Assembly (NCBI GenBank): GCA_030433805.1
Contig: JARUXA010000016.1
Location: 1-64,000 of the forward strand
Source: Sphingomonas sp. PsM26
GTDB lineage: Bacteria > Pseudomonadota > Alphaproteobacteria > Sphingomonadales > Sphingomonadaceae
Length of the DNA: 64,000 nt
Direction: 5' to 3'
Shown here: positions 1 through 8,777 of the stretch, piece after piece
Layout of the letters: each line of letters starts with the position of its first letter
Position numbering within the stretch: position 1 is the stretch's first letter
Notes under the pieces: generated by a model
Told to the model about the DNA's origin: nothing
Database searches by the model: none
Seen by the model: only the letters and a program-made list of their open reading frames with translations
Program-made: the position numbers and the translations under genes

Positions 1-13
1 GCAACCAAACGCT

Positions 14-52
14 AAACGACAAACGCCGCCCTCACGGGCGGCGTTGTCGTTT
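14..52. terminator. Bidirectional hairpin terminator
   Basis: A 17-bp inverted repeat with one bulged base (position 21) and a 4-base loop at 32-35. The inner arms are AACGCCGCCC and GGGCGGCGTT; the outer arms AAACGAC and GTCGTTT supply the A and T tracts. It lies 48 bases past the stop of the minus-strand HxlR gene, so it can end that transcript, and because it is nearly symmetrical it can also end a gene entering from the left. Confidence 0.75.
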
Positions 53-99
53 GTGCTGGATGCCGAGAAATCCACAGTATTATTGGTTATCACACTGCG

Positions 100-480
100 C
101 TAAACACGCCGCGAGGTTGCGCGGGGCTGCAATTGGTCGAGTGCGTCGGCATTATCGCGACCCCAGCCGTAAAGCAGTTCAATCGGCTCTAAGAAACGCT
201 GCCCCAGATCGGTCAGACGGTATTCGACCATTGGTGGTAACGTGCTTTGCACGTGTCGGCTTAGCAAACCGCTGGCTTCGAGGTCACGAACGGTCTGCGT
301 CAGCATCTTCTTTGAAATCCCCGGCAGGCTGCGCTGCAACACTCCGGTGCGTGCCACACCGCCGTGCCGCGCGTGGAGCGTGTGAAGCACCATGCTGGTC
401 CACTTGGTCGCGAAGAGTTCCAGCACGCGCCGCGGCGCACAATCCTCGCGCCAATCCGCGTCGGGCGTTCCCGGTTGCAT
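100..480 (-). CDS. HxlR-family transcriptional regulator
   Basis: This 126-aa protein is one winged helix-turn-helix domain of the HxlR/DUF24 (MarR-like) family. The family hallmarks seen are the N-terminal Cys-Ala-Pro followed by a Lys-Trp helix (Cys14 is the position used for thiol sensing in YodB/HypR-type members), the GISKKML recognition region and the EYRLTDLG wing. The ATG is preceded by a near-perfect Shine-Dalgarno AGGAGGT. It is divergent from the reductase at 573, with a 92-base shared promoter region, so regulation of that reductase and of itself is likely. The inducer is unknown; a reactive carbonyl or quinone is an inference from family precedents. Confidence 0.9.
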   Translation of the reverse strand: MQPGTPDADWREDCAPRRVLELFATKWTSMVLHTLHARHGGVARTGVLQRSLPGISKKMLTQTVRDLEASGLLSRHVQSTLPPMVEYRLTDLGQRFLEPIELLYGWGRDNADALDQLQPRATSRRV

Positions 481-572
481 GTGGTTACCTCCTGGTGCCT
501 GGGGACGTGAATGGTGCCGTCTAGAAGCTCAGGCCATCGCTGCCTAGTTCTGTCCGAACAAAGGAGATATGT

Positions 573-1634
573 ATGGCGAAGACGGCATTGGTAGTGGGCG
601 CGAGCGGGATCGTTGGCAGCGCCACGGCGCGCTTGCTGGTCGAACAAGGCTGGACCGTACACGGGCTGGCGAGACGCCCGGTGAATCAGGCGGGCGTGCA
701 ACCGGTCCCTGCGGATTTGCTTGATGCGGATGCAACAGCGACGGCGCTGCGCGATCTCGATCCGGATGCGGTGTTCATCACCACATGGCTGCGGCAGGAT
801 AGCGAGGCGGAGAACATCCGCGTCAATGCGGCAATGGTGCGAAACCTGCTCGACGGCCTGCCCAAAACCAAGGGGCCACGCCACGTCGCGCTCGTCACGG
901 GTCTCAAGCATTACCTCGGGCCGTTCGAAGCGTATGGCAAGGGCACGTTGCCGCAAACGCCGTTCCGCGAGGAGCAGGGGCGGCTAGACGTCGAGAACTT
1001 CTATTATGCGCAGGAGGACGAAGTGTTCGCCGCCGCCGCGCGCGACGGTTTCACCTGGAGCGTGCATCGCCCGCATACGGTGATCGGGCTAGCGGTTGGC
1101 AATGCGATGAACATGGGGACGACGCTCGCGGTCTATGCGACCCTGTGTCGCGAGACGGGGCGTCCGTTCACCTTCCCCGGTTCGGCGGCGCAATGGTCCG
1201 GGCTGACCGACATGACCGACGCAGGGCAGCTTGCCCGGCAGTTGCTGTGGGCGACCGAAACCGAGGCGGCGCATGACGAGGCGTTTAACATCGTCAACGG
1301 CGACGTCTTCCGGTGGCAGTGGATGTGGGCGCGGATCGCCGACTGGTTCGGTATCGAGGCAGCGCCGTTCGACGGCTTCGTGCGACCGCTCGAACAGCAG
1401 ATGGCGGACGATGCGGGCTTGTGGCGGGAGATCGCAGCGCGCGAGGGGCTGGTCGAGTCCAACCTAGAGCGTCTCGCGTCGCCCTGGCACACCGATGCGG
1501 ACCTTGGCCGACCGATCGAGGTAGTGACGGACATGGGCAAGAGCCGCCGCCTGGGCTTCACCGCCTATCAACCTACCGACGACGCGTTCCTCGCGCTGTT
1601 CGAGCGGCTGCGCGCCGATCGTCTGATCCCGTAA
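573..1634 (+). CDS. PRISE-type NAD(P)-dependent short-chain reductase
   Basis: This 353-aa cytoplasmic oxidoreductase starts with a Rossmann fold whose glycine motif GASGIVG is at residues 9-15. The NFYY motif at about residues 142-145, followed by ED, and the later SVHRP segment are typical of the progesterone 5-beta-reductase/iridoid synthase-like (PRISE) branch of extended SDRs. That branch reduces activated carbon-carbon double bonds of enones with NADPH. The start is supported by AAAGGAG 7 bases upstream. It is divergent from an HxlR regulator that probably controls it. The natural substrate cannot be read from the sequence; an NAD-dependent epimerase/dehydratase annotation would be the generic alternative. 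Confidence 0.85.
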   Translation: MAKTALVVGASGIVGSATARLLVEQGWTVHGLARRPVNQAGVQPVPADLLDADATATALRDLDPDAVFITTWLRQDSEAENIRVNAAMVRNLLDGLPKTKGPRHVALVTGLKHYLGPFEAYGKGTLPQTPFREEQGRLDVENFYYAQEDEVFAAAARDGFTWSVHRPHTVIGLAVGNAMNMGTTLAVYATLCRETGRPFTFPGSAAQWSGLTDMTDAGQLARQLLWATETEAAHDEAFNIVNGDVFRWQWMWARIADWFGIEAAPFDGFVRPLEQQMADDAGLWREIAAREGLVESNLERLASPWHTDADLGRPIEVVTDMGKSRRLGFTAYQPTDDAFLALFERLRADRLIP

Positions 1635-1667
1635 GGCTGGGCCTGCCGTTCTCACCCCCGCGCGTGC

Positions 1668-2009
1668 CTACCGAAGATCCGGTCGCCGCGTGGGGGCATG
1701 GAAATCCGGCGGCTTGTCAGCGATCCAGCGCAGGAAACGCCCGATGTCCGGGCGCGTCTTCAAGACGTCCAGATCCGCGAAATCCGTAGCGAGGTCGCGG
1801 TTCGACACACAGGCGTGGATGATCCGATGGCAAATCGGATGCACCGGCACGACCTCGGTACCGCCGCGGCTTTTGGGGATACGGTGATGCCATTCGACTT
1901 TTCGACCCAGCGCGCGGTCGCAGAGCGCGCAGCGTTCGGGGTCAGTGGCGGAAATCGCTAAAGCTTCGGCCTGTTTCAGCCCAATCATCCGCTTTACACG
2001 TCCACCCAT
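1668..2009 (-). CDS. Small HNH endonuclease-like protein
   Basis: This 113-aa protein has a compact HNH fold: a Cys27-x2-Cys30 knuckle, the His-His pair at 41-42 with RIPKSRGG, and a second cluster HPICHRIIH. The Cys residues would bind a structural zinc and the first His of the pair is the general base in the family. It stands alone, convergent with the reductase, without a methylase, toxin partner or phage gene next to it, so a role in restriction is not supported. A TTG codon lies immediately before the chosen ATG, and a second ATG at residue 8 is possible. Confidence 0.75.
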   Translation of the reverse strand: MGGRVKRMIGLKQAEALAISATDPERCALCDRALGRKVEWHHRIPKSRGGTEVVPVHPICHRIIHACVSNRDLATDFADLDVLKTRPDIGRFLRWIADKPPDFHAPTRRPDLR

Positions 2010-2065
2010 CAACCAAAGATGGTGACGCAGGGTTGCACTGCCAAGCCATTATTCAACGTTTGAAA

Positions 2066-2929
2066 TCAGCGTGTATGCCGGGACAGGAACCCCCACATCG
2101 CTTCGTTGTCGACGACCGACCAGCTGTGCTTGCCGCCGCGCATTACGCGCGCGGCGACGGTCACATCACCGTCGCAGCGGGCATAACCCTGTTCATACAC
2201 CGCGGCCCCGAGATTGCGCGCATACGGTTCGCTACAGTGGTTCAACGCCGCCCACCGCTGCAAGGCGACGGTTTGCGGATATTGCCAATAGGGCGCACCG
2301 CCTCCGGTAATCGGGTTGGTCGTGTCGGCATCGCCCGAAAACGCCAGCACGGGTAGCGGCTTGGTGGGGCGGCAGCTCGCAGGATCGGCCCGCGAACGAT
2401 CTGCCGCGAGCGGGCGTCCGGCGCGCAATCCGACGACCGGGGCGATTGCGGCGAAGCGGCGTGGGACAACGCAACCGAGTAACGACGTCATCCGCCCCCC
2501 GCCAGACAATCCAGTTGCGTAGACACGTTTGACATCGACGCAGCCGGTCGCCGCCAGCCGGTCGATCAGTCCGGTGAGATAGGCCACATCATCGCGCGCG
2601 TCCTTGCCTGGCAGTGCACCGGTGACGGTCGGCACGCCTGGGATGTTCCATACATAGCCTTGCCCCGCGGTGATCCCGCCATCGGGAGAGACGATGACAA
2701 AACCATGCGCATCGGCAGTTGCGGCAAGACCGCTTTCGCGCAGCATCTCCGCGCCGGTGCCCGTGCTGCCATGCAGCAGAATAACGAGCGGCATCGGGCC
2801 GACTTTGCTGCCCAAGTGGATCACCCCGCGCTCAGGCAGGGCATCGAGAGCATTGATGCGACACTGGGCGAAGGCGGCACTGGCACTGAAACAGGCACAG
2901 AGGGCGAGCACAAGGCGGAGCAAAAGCAT
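2066..2929 (-). CDS. Secreted polyhydroxybutyrate depolymerase/feruloyl esterase-like hydrolase
   Basis: This 287-aa alpha/beta hydrolase of the LpqC/PHB-depolymerase esterase group has a signal peptide of about 21 residues ending AFA. The oxyanion loop LLHG is at 51-54 and the nucleophile elbow GLSGG places Ser at 142. SGDAD near residue 200 supplies the acid and KHSW supplies the His at about 268. Several paired Cys fit an exported enzyme. Substrates of this group include short polyhydroxyalkanoates, acetyl-xylan and feruloyl esters, and the sequence does not choose among them. No clear Shine-Dalgarno is visible and the gene seems monocistronic. Confidence 0.8.
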   Translation of the reverse strand: MLLLRLVLALCACFSASAAFAQCRINALDALPERGVIHLGSKVGPMPLVILLHGSTGTGAEMLRESGLAATADAHGFVIVSPDGGITAGQGYVWNIPGVPTVTGALPGKDARDDVAYLTGLIDRLAATGCVDVKRVYATGLSGGGRMTSLLGCVVPRRFAAIAPVVGLRAGRPLAADRSRADPASCRPTKPLPVLAFSGDADTTNPITGGGAPYWQYPQTVALQRWAALNHCSEPYARNLGAAVYEQGYARCDGDVTVAARVMRGGKHSWSVVDNEAMWGFLSRHTR

Positions 2930-3087
2930 GATGCAAGCTTATGCCGCCAGGATGCGTATGCCTAGCACCGGGGATGATCGCCGCACCGTAACGCCCTTCG
3001 GTCGTCGTCCCCGCAAGCTTGATCCCGTGGCGATGCGGGGTTCGGCCTGTGAACGGCGTAGCTCCAACCCCGGTCGCCGTACGCCGG

Positions 3088-5316
3088 TCAGACGCTCGCT
3101 ACCGCGCCACCGGATGTCGTCACGCGGCGAAACGCTTTGCTGAGCGCGTCGATCGAATAGGGTTTGCGCAACAACTCGAACTCGCCGGCACCCTCCTTCG
3201 ACAGGATCTCGCTATAACCGCTGGTCAGGATGATCGGCATCGCCGGGTCGTGTCGCCGAATCTCGTGCGCGAGCTCTATGCCGTTCATGCCGGGCATCAT
3301 CACGTCCGAGAAAACGACATCGAACCGTTCGATCGGTTGCGCCAGGCGATCGAGCGCATCGCGGGCATTGCGCGCCAGCACGATTCGATGGCCAAGATCC
3401 CGCAACGCCGCGACCGCAAAGTCGCCGACTTCGGGGTTGTCCTCGACGACCAGAATACTCAGCGATATCGCGGCCTCGCGCTGGATCAAGACCTCGGCAG
3501 CTTCCACCGGGGCCACGTCATGTTCGCGCGGCAGGAACAGCGTAAACGCCGCCCCCCGGCCCAGTTCGCTTGTCACCACCACCTCGCCGCCCGATTGCTT
3601 GGCGAACCCGAACACCTGCGAAAGCCCCAAGCCCGTTCCGTGCCCAACACCCTTGGACGTATAGAAAGGCTCGAAAATTCGGTCGAGCAGATCGGGGGCG
3701 ATCCCGGTACCGGTATCGGTGATCGCGATCGCGACCCAATCGCCAATCCGTTCCTCATGACCGCGGATCGCAGGAATACGGTCGCTAGGCTCCACCGTGA
3801 TCGTCAGCCGGCCTTCCTGCTGCATCGCATCGCGTGCATTGACCGCCATGTTGACGATCGCGGTTTCGAACTGGCTGACATCGGCGTTGGTGAAGCACGG
3901 CACGGACGGCGAGTGCAGGTCGACCGCGATCAGCGCCCCCGCCAGCATTTCCATCATGTCGTTGAGCCCGCGGATCGTCGCGCCGACGTCGAAGATCTCG
4001 GGCGTCAGCGACGACCGCCGCGCAAAAGCGAGCAACTGGCTGGTCAGGTTCGCCGCACGGTCCGATGTCTCGGCGATCGCGTCGATATAGCGGTCGCGGC
4101 GGGTCTCGTTGAGCCCGGGTCGGCGTAGCAATTCGGTCGATCCACGGATGACGGTCAGCAGATTGTTGAAGTCGTGCGCGATTCCCCCGGTCAGCTGTCC
4201 GAGCGTTTCCATCTTCTGTGCCTGCCGCAAGGCGTCGTGCGCGCGGGTTAATTCCTCGGTGCGCTCGGCGACGCGGCGTTCGAGCGTGCTGTTGACGTCC
4301 TGCACCGCCGCGAACAGCCGTGCATTGTCGATCGCGATGGCTGCCTGCGCCGCAATTCCGCTCAGCAGCCGCTCGTGCCGTTCGGTAAAGCGACCGGGGG
4401 CGGGATGCCCGAACAGCAACCCGCCAAGCACTTCGCCCGATCGCGAGACGACCGGTGCTGCAAGGTAGCTTCGCACCGGAAGGTGACCAAGCGGCATCCC
4501 GTTGTGCGGCGCGTTGCGACCGTAGCGCGGGTCGGCGAGAATATCGTCCGAGCGGAACACCCCTTCGTTACGGAACGTCGGTCCGAACACCGCGGTCGAC
4601 CGCGGACGACCCAGTTTCTCAAAGTCCCCGCGGGACGCGCCCGACAACGTGTAGAGATGCAGACGTTCGCCGGTCTCATCCATCAGGTTGTGGAAATAGG
4701 CACCGAAACGCGCGCCGGTCAGTTCGACCCCCGCGTCCGTGACCATCTGTACCAGCGGTTCCTGGTCGAGTTCGGCCGCCAGCGCAGCACCTGTACGGTT
4801 GAGGGTTTCGAGCGTCTGCGTTTCCGCAATCAGGCTCTGTTCCATCGCTACGGCGGACGTCACTTCGATCACCGTGGCGAGCACGCCCGCGGGATGTCCG
4901 TCGGGGGCCATCACGGGGGCGTAGCTCAGGTCGAAGAAGACCTGCTCGGGCGCGTCGTTCCGAAACAACGTGATTTCCTGCCGCGAAAAGGTCAGGGCGC
5001 GACCCGCCAGACATTGCTCCAGCACATTGCCGTTGAACGCGGCGGCTTCCGGCCATGCGTCCCTGACCCCCCGGCCCAGGATTGCGGGATGGCTGCGTCC
5101 CGCAATCGATGCGTATCGCGCGTTATACAACAGGATACCGTCTTCGCCCCACATCAACGCAAGCGGTAGCGGAGACTGGAGAAGGATCCCTGTAGCGACC
5201 TGGAGATGTGGGGGCCAGCTCTCCAGCGGGCCGAGCGGCGTCTCGGCCCAGTCATGCGCTGCGATCAACGCCGCCATGCGATCTCCACTATGGAGGAATC
5301 CCGGCACGCCGTGCAT
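3088..5316 (-). CDS. Soluble hybrid sensor histidine kinase (PAS-GAF-HisKA-HATPase-REC)
   Basis: A protein of about 742 aa with no membrane segment. In order it has an N-terminal PAS domain with PAC motif, a GAF domain, a short coiled linker, the HisKA box GGIAHDFNN, an HATPase with N-box NARDAM and G-boxes DTGTG and GTGLGL, and a C-terminal receiver whose phosphoacceptor is the Asp in FSDVMMPG. The HDFNN form of the H-box is typical of kinases that carry their own receiver. Two starts are plausible: the ATG at 5316, or the ATG at 5277 preceded by GGAG at ideal spacing. The output partner is not adjacent. The STAS-like gene diverging at 5525 may share its control region. Confidence 0.9.
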   Translation of the reverse strand: MHGVPGFLHSGDRMAALIAAHDWAETPLGPLESWPPHLQVATGILLQSPLPLALMWGEDGILLYNARYASIAGRSHPAILGRGVRDAWPEAAAFNGNVLEQCLAGRALTFSRQEITLFRNDAPEQVFFDLSYAPVMAPDGHPAGVLATVIEVTSAVAMEQSLIAETQTLETLNRTGAALAAELDQEPLVQMVTDAGVELTGARFGAYFHNLMDETGERLHLYTLSGASRGDFEKLGRPRSTAVFGPTFRNEGVFRSDDILADPRYGRNAPHNGMPLGHLPVRSYLAAPVVSRSGEVLGGLLFGHPAPGRFTERHERLLSGIAAQAAIAIDNARLFAAVQDVNSTLERRVAERTEELTRAHDALRQAQKMETLGQLTGGIAHDFNNLLTVIRGSTELLRRPGLNETRRDRYIDAIAETSDRAANLTSQLLAFARRSSLTPEIFDVGATIRGLNDMMEMLAGALIAVDLHSPSVPCFTNADVSQFETAIVNMAVNARDAMQQEGRLTITVEPSDRIPAIRGHEERIGDWVAIAITDTGTGIAPDLLDRIFEPFYTSKGVGHGTGLGLSQVFGFAKQSGGEVVVTSELGRGAAFTLFLPREHDVAPVEAAEVLIQREAAISLSILVVEDNPEVGDFAVAALRDLGHRIVLARNARDALDRLAQPIERFDVVFSDVMMPGMNGIELAHEIRRHDPAMPIILTSGYSEILSKEGAGEFELLRKPYSIDALSKAFRRVTTSGGAVASV

Positions 5317-5524
5317 TCTCGAAGGCTCCGCATATGATTGAAGGTTGAATTGGGCTCCCTCAACCAACGACGCTCGGCGAAGATGCACTGCAACGACCTT
5401 TATCACTCGCCTCAAGCGAAAACCACCGTCGCAGTCCCACTACGGCACGATGCCGGTGCATTCCGTGGAGCTTCGCGCAGGTCAAGGATACGGCATTTTA
5501 ATAGAAAATCGGCGATACGGCGGT

Positions 5525-5902
5525 ATGCGAAAGGCAACATGGTCCGTCACGTCCGACCCCGCTCGGAAGCTCCTGCATATGACGATCGCAGGGTTCTTTA
5601 CCCCCGATGACGTCGCTGGTTTCCAAAGCGCCGTTGCGAGCGAGATTGGCAGGTTACGGCCATTCTTGCGCGGTGAAGCGCATGTCACGCTGTGCGACAC
5701 ACGCGGCGTCCAGATCCAGTCGCAGGAGGCGGTCGCGGCGTTTGCCGATATGCTCGCACATCCGGCAGCGCGATCGCGTCGCCTGGCGTATGTCGTCGAC
5801 GCCACGCTCGCGCGGATGCAGATCAAGCGGCTGACCGCGCGCGACGACGCAGCGTATTTTCCCGATGCCGCCGCAGCAGAGGCGTGGTTGTTCCAGGCAT
5901 AG
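5525..5902 (+). CDS. SpoIIAA/STAS-like small protein
   Basis: This 125-aa protein resembles the SpoIIAA-like (STAS-related) proteins of proteobacteria: an alternating strand/helix pattern, the central LCDTRG strand-turn and a C-terminal Tyr-Phe-Pro-Asp segment followed by EAWLF. Such proteins are usually annotated STAS/SEC14-like, of unknown role, sometimes with sensory neighbours. The ATG at 5525 is chosen because the upstream in-frame stretch is low-complexity basic sequence and overlaps the control region of the divergent kinase. The Shine-Dalgarno is weak. A role with the adjacent hybrid kinase is an inference from position only. Confidence 0.6.
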   Translation: MRKATWSVTSDPARKLLHMTIAGFFTPDDVAGFQSAVASEIGRLRPFLRGEAHVTLCDTRGVQIQSQEAVAAFADMLAHPAARSRRLAYVVDATLARMQIKRLTARDDAAYFPDAAAAEAWLFQA

Positions 5903-5979
5903 CCGACGCTACGCCGACCCAACCCGCCTCCGCATAAATTCCGACGGGACCCTGCGACCGGGCACCGCTCCGCCGCTGC

Positions 5980-5985
5980 TATAAT
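5980..5985 (+). promoter_or_regulatory. Possible -10 element of the chemoreceptor operon
   Basis: A perfect TATAAT lies 27 bases before the chemoreceptor start codon. No good -35 hexamer is seen at 16-18 bases upstream, so this is a candidate only. Confidence 0.3.
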
Positions 5986-6011
5986 GGCAGCGAAGCTTTG
6001 CGGAGGGTCGA

Positions 6012-8777
6012 ATGTCGGTCGAAGGGGTGGTGGTCGAATTGAGTGCACGGGCGGCAGCCGTGCTGGCCGAAGACATGGTCGTGATCAGTTTCGACAGCGA
6101 CGGTGTGCTGATCGAAGCGAACGCAACGGCCAACACCGTGCTCGCATCGTTCGAGCGGCCGATCACCTTCGCCACGGTCTTCCCGCACCATGTCGACACC
6201 GTCGCAAGCGATGCCGAGACCAAGGTGGCGGTTGCGATCGAAGGCGTGGTCGCCGACGAACACGGGCGTCATCTCCACATCCAGGGCAGCATCGGCACAC
6301 TGTCCGAGGCGACGGGCAAGCGCGTCTTCATGGGGTTCGTTCGCGGCGACGACTCCCCCGAAATCGCGTTGCTGCGACATCGCTTCGACGCGATCAACGG
6401 GGCGCTGGCGATCTGCCAATACTCGCCCGAAGGTATTCTGCTCGATGGCAATGCGCGCTTCTTTGCGCTGACCGGACTTGCGCGCGATACGCTGGTCGGA
6501 CGTCCCTTCGATGCGCTGTGGACCGTGGAGGAACGCGGACAGCGTGATCCCGCGACCTATTGGAACCGGTTCGCGCGGGGTGAACCCGATACTGTTATTC
6601 GTCGCTATACCGCCGATGTCACGCATCCGGTGTGGGTCCGCGAAATCTTCGTGCCGACCTTCGATGAAGCCGGGCATCTGCTTTCAGTGCTGAGCTACGC
6701 CTATGACATCACCGCGGATCATCAGGTGGCGGTCGATAATCAGGGGCGGATGACCGCGATCAACCGCGCCTTCGCGTTGATCGAGTTCGATCTGTCCGGC
6801 CGCGTCGTCTCCGCCAACGACAATTTCCTGTCGCTAATGGGTTATACGATCGACGAGATCCTGGGGGAACATCACCGCATCTTCTGCGAGCGCGACTATG
6901 CGCAGAGCCCGGCGTACCGACAGTTCTGGCAAAAGCTCGGCAACGGGGAAATCGACCAGGGGGAATATAAGCGGATCTGCAAGGACGGCAGCGAAGTCTG
7001 GATCCAGGCGTCGTACAACCCGATCCTTGCAGCCGAAGGCCATCCGATCGGCGTCGTAAAGGTCGCGACGGACGTGACCGAACAGCGGCTTGCGATGGTC
7101 GAGGCGGCGGGGCGGGCCGCGGCGATCGATCGCGCGCAGGCGGTCGTCGAATTCGACCTGTCGGGCAAGGTGATCGATGCCAACGCCAATTTCCTGGCGG
7201 TGATGGGGTATGACCGTGAGGCAGTGATCGGCCAGCCGCACCGGATGTTCTGCGATGCGGGCTACGCCGCATCCCCCGAATATGCCGATCTCTGGGCGCG
7301 TCTGCGGAACGGTGAATTCGTCAGCAACGTGTTCAAGCGCATTGCCAGTGGCGGGCGCGAGGTGTGGATCCGGGCAACCTATAATCCAATTCTCGATATC
7401 GAGGGCAATCCGCGCAAGATCGTCAAGTTCGCTTATGACATCACCGACCAGAAGCGCCGGGATGTCGAATTCGAAGGCCGCGCGCGCGCGATCGACCGCG
7501 CGCAGGGCATCATCGAATTCGCGATGGACGGGACGATCCTCGATGCCAATGCCAACTTCCTGGCGCTGACCGGCTATACCCTTGATGAAATCCGCGGGCG
7601 GCACCATCGGGTGTTCTGCGACACCGCCACCACCCAGTCGGAAGCCTATGCCAATTTCTGGGAAAAGCTCGGTCGGGGCGAATATGATGCCGGCGAATAC
7701 AAGCGGCTGACCAAGACGGGCTCCGACATCTGGATCCAGGCGACGTATAATCCGATCTTCGATCTCAACGGCAAGCCGATCAAGGTCGTCAAGTTCGCGG
7801 TCGACGTGACCCAGCAGAAACTCGCCGCCAACGATCATCAGGCAAAGGTCGACGCAATCAATCGCGCGCAGGCGGTGATCGAATTCGACCTCGATGGAAA
7901 CGTGCTCTGCGCCAACGAGAATTTCCTGCGCACCACGGGATATTCGCTGCGCGAGATTACCGGGCAGCATCATTCGATGTTCTGTTCGCCCGACTATATC
8001 CGCAGCCTCGAATATCGCGACTTCTGGCTCAAGCTTAACAAGGGCGAGGTTCATTCGGGGCGGTTCCACCGCATCGGCAAGTACGGCCGCGATGTTTGGA
8101 TTCAGGCGACGTACAACCCGGTGTTCGATCTGCGCGGCAATCCGATCCGCGTCATCAAATATGCGACGGACGTGACCGATCAGGTCCAGCTCGAGCAGCA
8201 GATCGAGTCGTGTTCCAAGGGGATGACGGGGCATGTCGGCGCGCTGATGCAATCGATCAACGCGATCACCCAGGCGACCGAGACTGCAACCGAACTTGCC
8301 GACAATACCCGCCACGATGCCGAGGTGGGGCATACCGCACTGATGGGTGCGATCGAAGCGATCGACCTGATTCAGAAATCGGCCTCTGGTATCGCGGAGA
8401 TCGTGTCGGTGATTGGTGAGATCGCGGGGCAGACCAATCTGCTCGCTTTCAACGCCGAAATCGAGGCTGCACGCGCAGGAGACCATGGCGTGGGCTTCTC
8501 AGTCGTCGCCGGCGAGGTCCGCAAGCTTGCCGAACGCAGCTCGACCGCGGCGCGAGAGATCAACCGCCTCGTCGATGAATCGCTCGAGCGGATCCTCAAG
8601 GGCACCGAACGCTCCAAGGAAGCGACCAGCGCGTTCGCGGGAATCGTCGGTTCGGTCCACAAAACCGGCGACGCGATCGACGCGATCGCCAAATCGACCA
8701 CTGTCCAGGACAATGCGTCTGCGAAGGTCGTCGATCTGATCCAGACGCTGTCGAAGGCGACCGAGCGTGCTGCATGA
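6012..8777 (+). CDS. Soluble methyl-accepting chemotaxis protein with five PAS domains
   Basis: This 921-aa receptor lacks transmembrane segments, so it should sense from the cytoplasm. A divergent N-terminal region and one PAS precede four near-identical PAS-PAC modules of 122 aa each, each carrying ANxNFL, the HH/HRxFC element and WIxATYNPI. The C-terminal 185 residues are an MCP signalling hairpin with the conserved tip [24 protein letters not shown] modules of this kind often bind haem, flavin or small aromatic ligands and serve energy or oxygen taxis; ligand identity is not visible. The stop codon lies inside the following CheW gene (11-base overlap), so the two are translationally coupled. 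A cheA gene is not in this window. Confidence 0.93.
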   Translation: MSVEGVVVELSARAAAVLAEDMVVISFDSDGVLIEANATANTVLASFERPITFATVFPHHVDTVASDAETKVAVAIEGVVADEHGRHLHIQGSIGTLSEATGKRVFMGFVRGDDSPEIALLRHRFDAINGALAICQYSPEGILLDGNARFFALTGLARDTLVGRPFDALWTVEERGQRDPATYWNRFARGEPDTVIRRYTADVTHPVWVREIFVPTFDEAGHLLSVLSYAYDITADHQVAVDNQGRMTAINRAFALIEFDLSGRVVSANDNFLSLMGYTIDEILGEHHRIFCERDYAQSPAYRQFWQKLGNGEIDQGEYKRICKDGSEVWIQASYNPILAAEGHPIGVVKVATDVTEQRLAMVEAAGRAAAIDRAQAVVEFDLSGKVIDANANFLAVMGYDREAVIGQPHRMFCDAGYAASPEYADLWARLRNGEFVSNVFKRIASGGREVWIRATYNPILDIEGNPRKIVKFAYDITDQKRRDVEFEGRARAIDRAQGIIEFAMDGTILDANANFLALTGYTLDEIRGRHHRVFCDTATTQSEAYANFWEKLGRGEYDAGEYKRLTKTGSDIWIQATYNPIFDLNGKPIKVVKFAVDVTQQKLAANDHQAKVDAINRAQAVIEFDLDGNVLCANENFLRTTGYSLREITGQHHSMFCSPDYIRSLEYRDFWLKLNKGEVHSGRFHRIGKYGRDVWIQATYNPVFDLRGNPIRVIKYATDVTDQVQLEQQIESCSKGMTGHVGALMQSINAITQATETATELADNTRHDAEVGHTALMGAIEAIDLIQKSASGIAEIVSVIGEIAGQTNLLAFNAEIEAARAGDHGVGFSVVAGEVRKLAERSSTAAREINRLVDESLERILKGTERSKEATSAFAGIVGSVHKTGDAIDAIAKSTTVQDNASAKVVDLIQTLSKATERAA
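6756..8199 (+). repeat. Four tandem 366-bp coding repeats (PAS-PAC modules)
   Basis: Repeat units begin at about 6756, 7122, 7488 and 7854, each opening with a codon run for Ala-Ile-Asn/Asp-Arg-Ala. The exact 366-base period (122 codons) keeps the reading frame. It points to expansion by in-frame duplication or recombination, and also makes the locus prone to copy-number change. Confidence 0.85.

Noticed and set aside
547..559. GTTC-N5-GAAC as a LexA box
   Set aside because: The alphaproteobacterial LexA box is a GTTC-N7-GTTC direct repeat; this is a short inverted dyad and a DNA-damage role is unsupported.
6834..8486. 550-codon minus-strand frame opposite the chemoreceptor
   Set aside because: Its repeats only mirror the PAS-coding repeats on the plus strand; no start signal and no family features.
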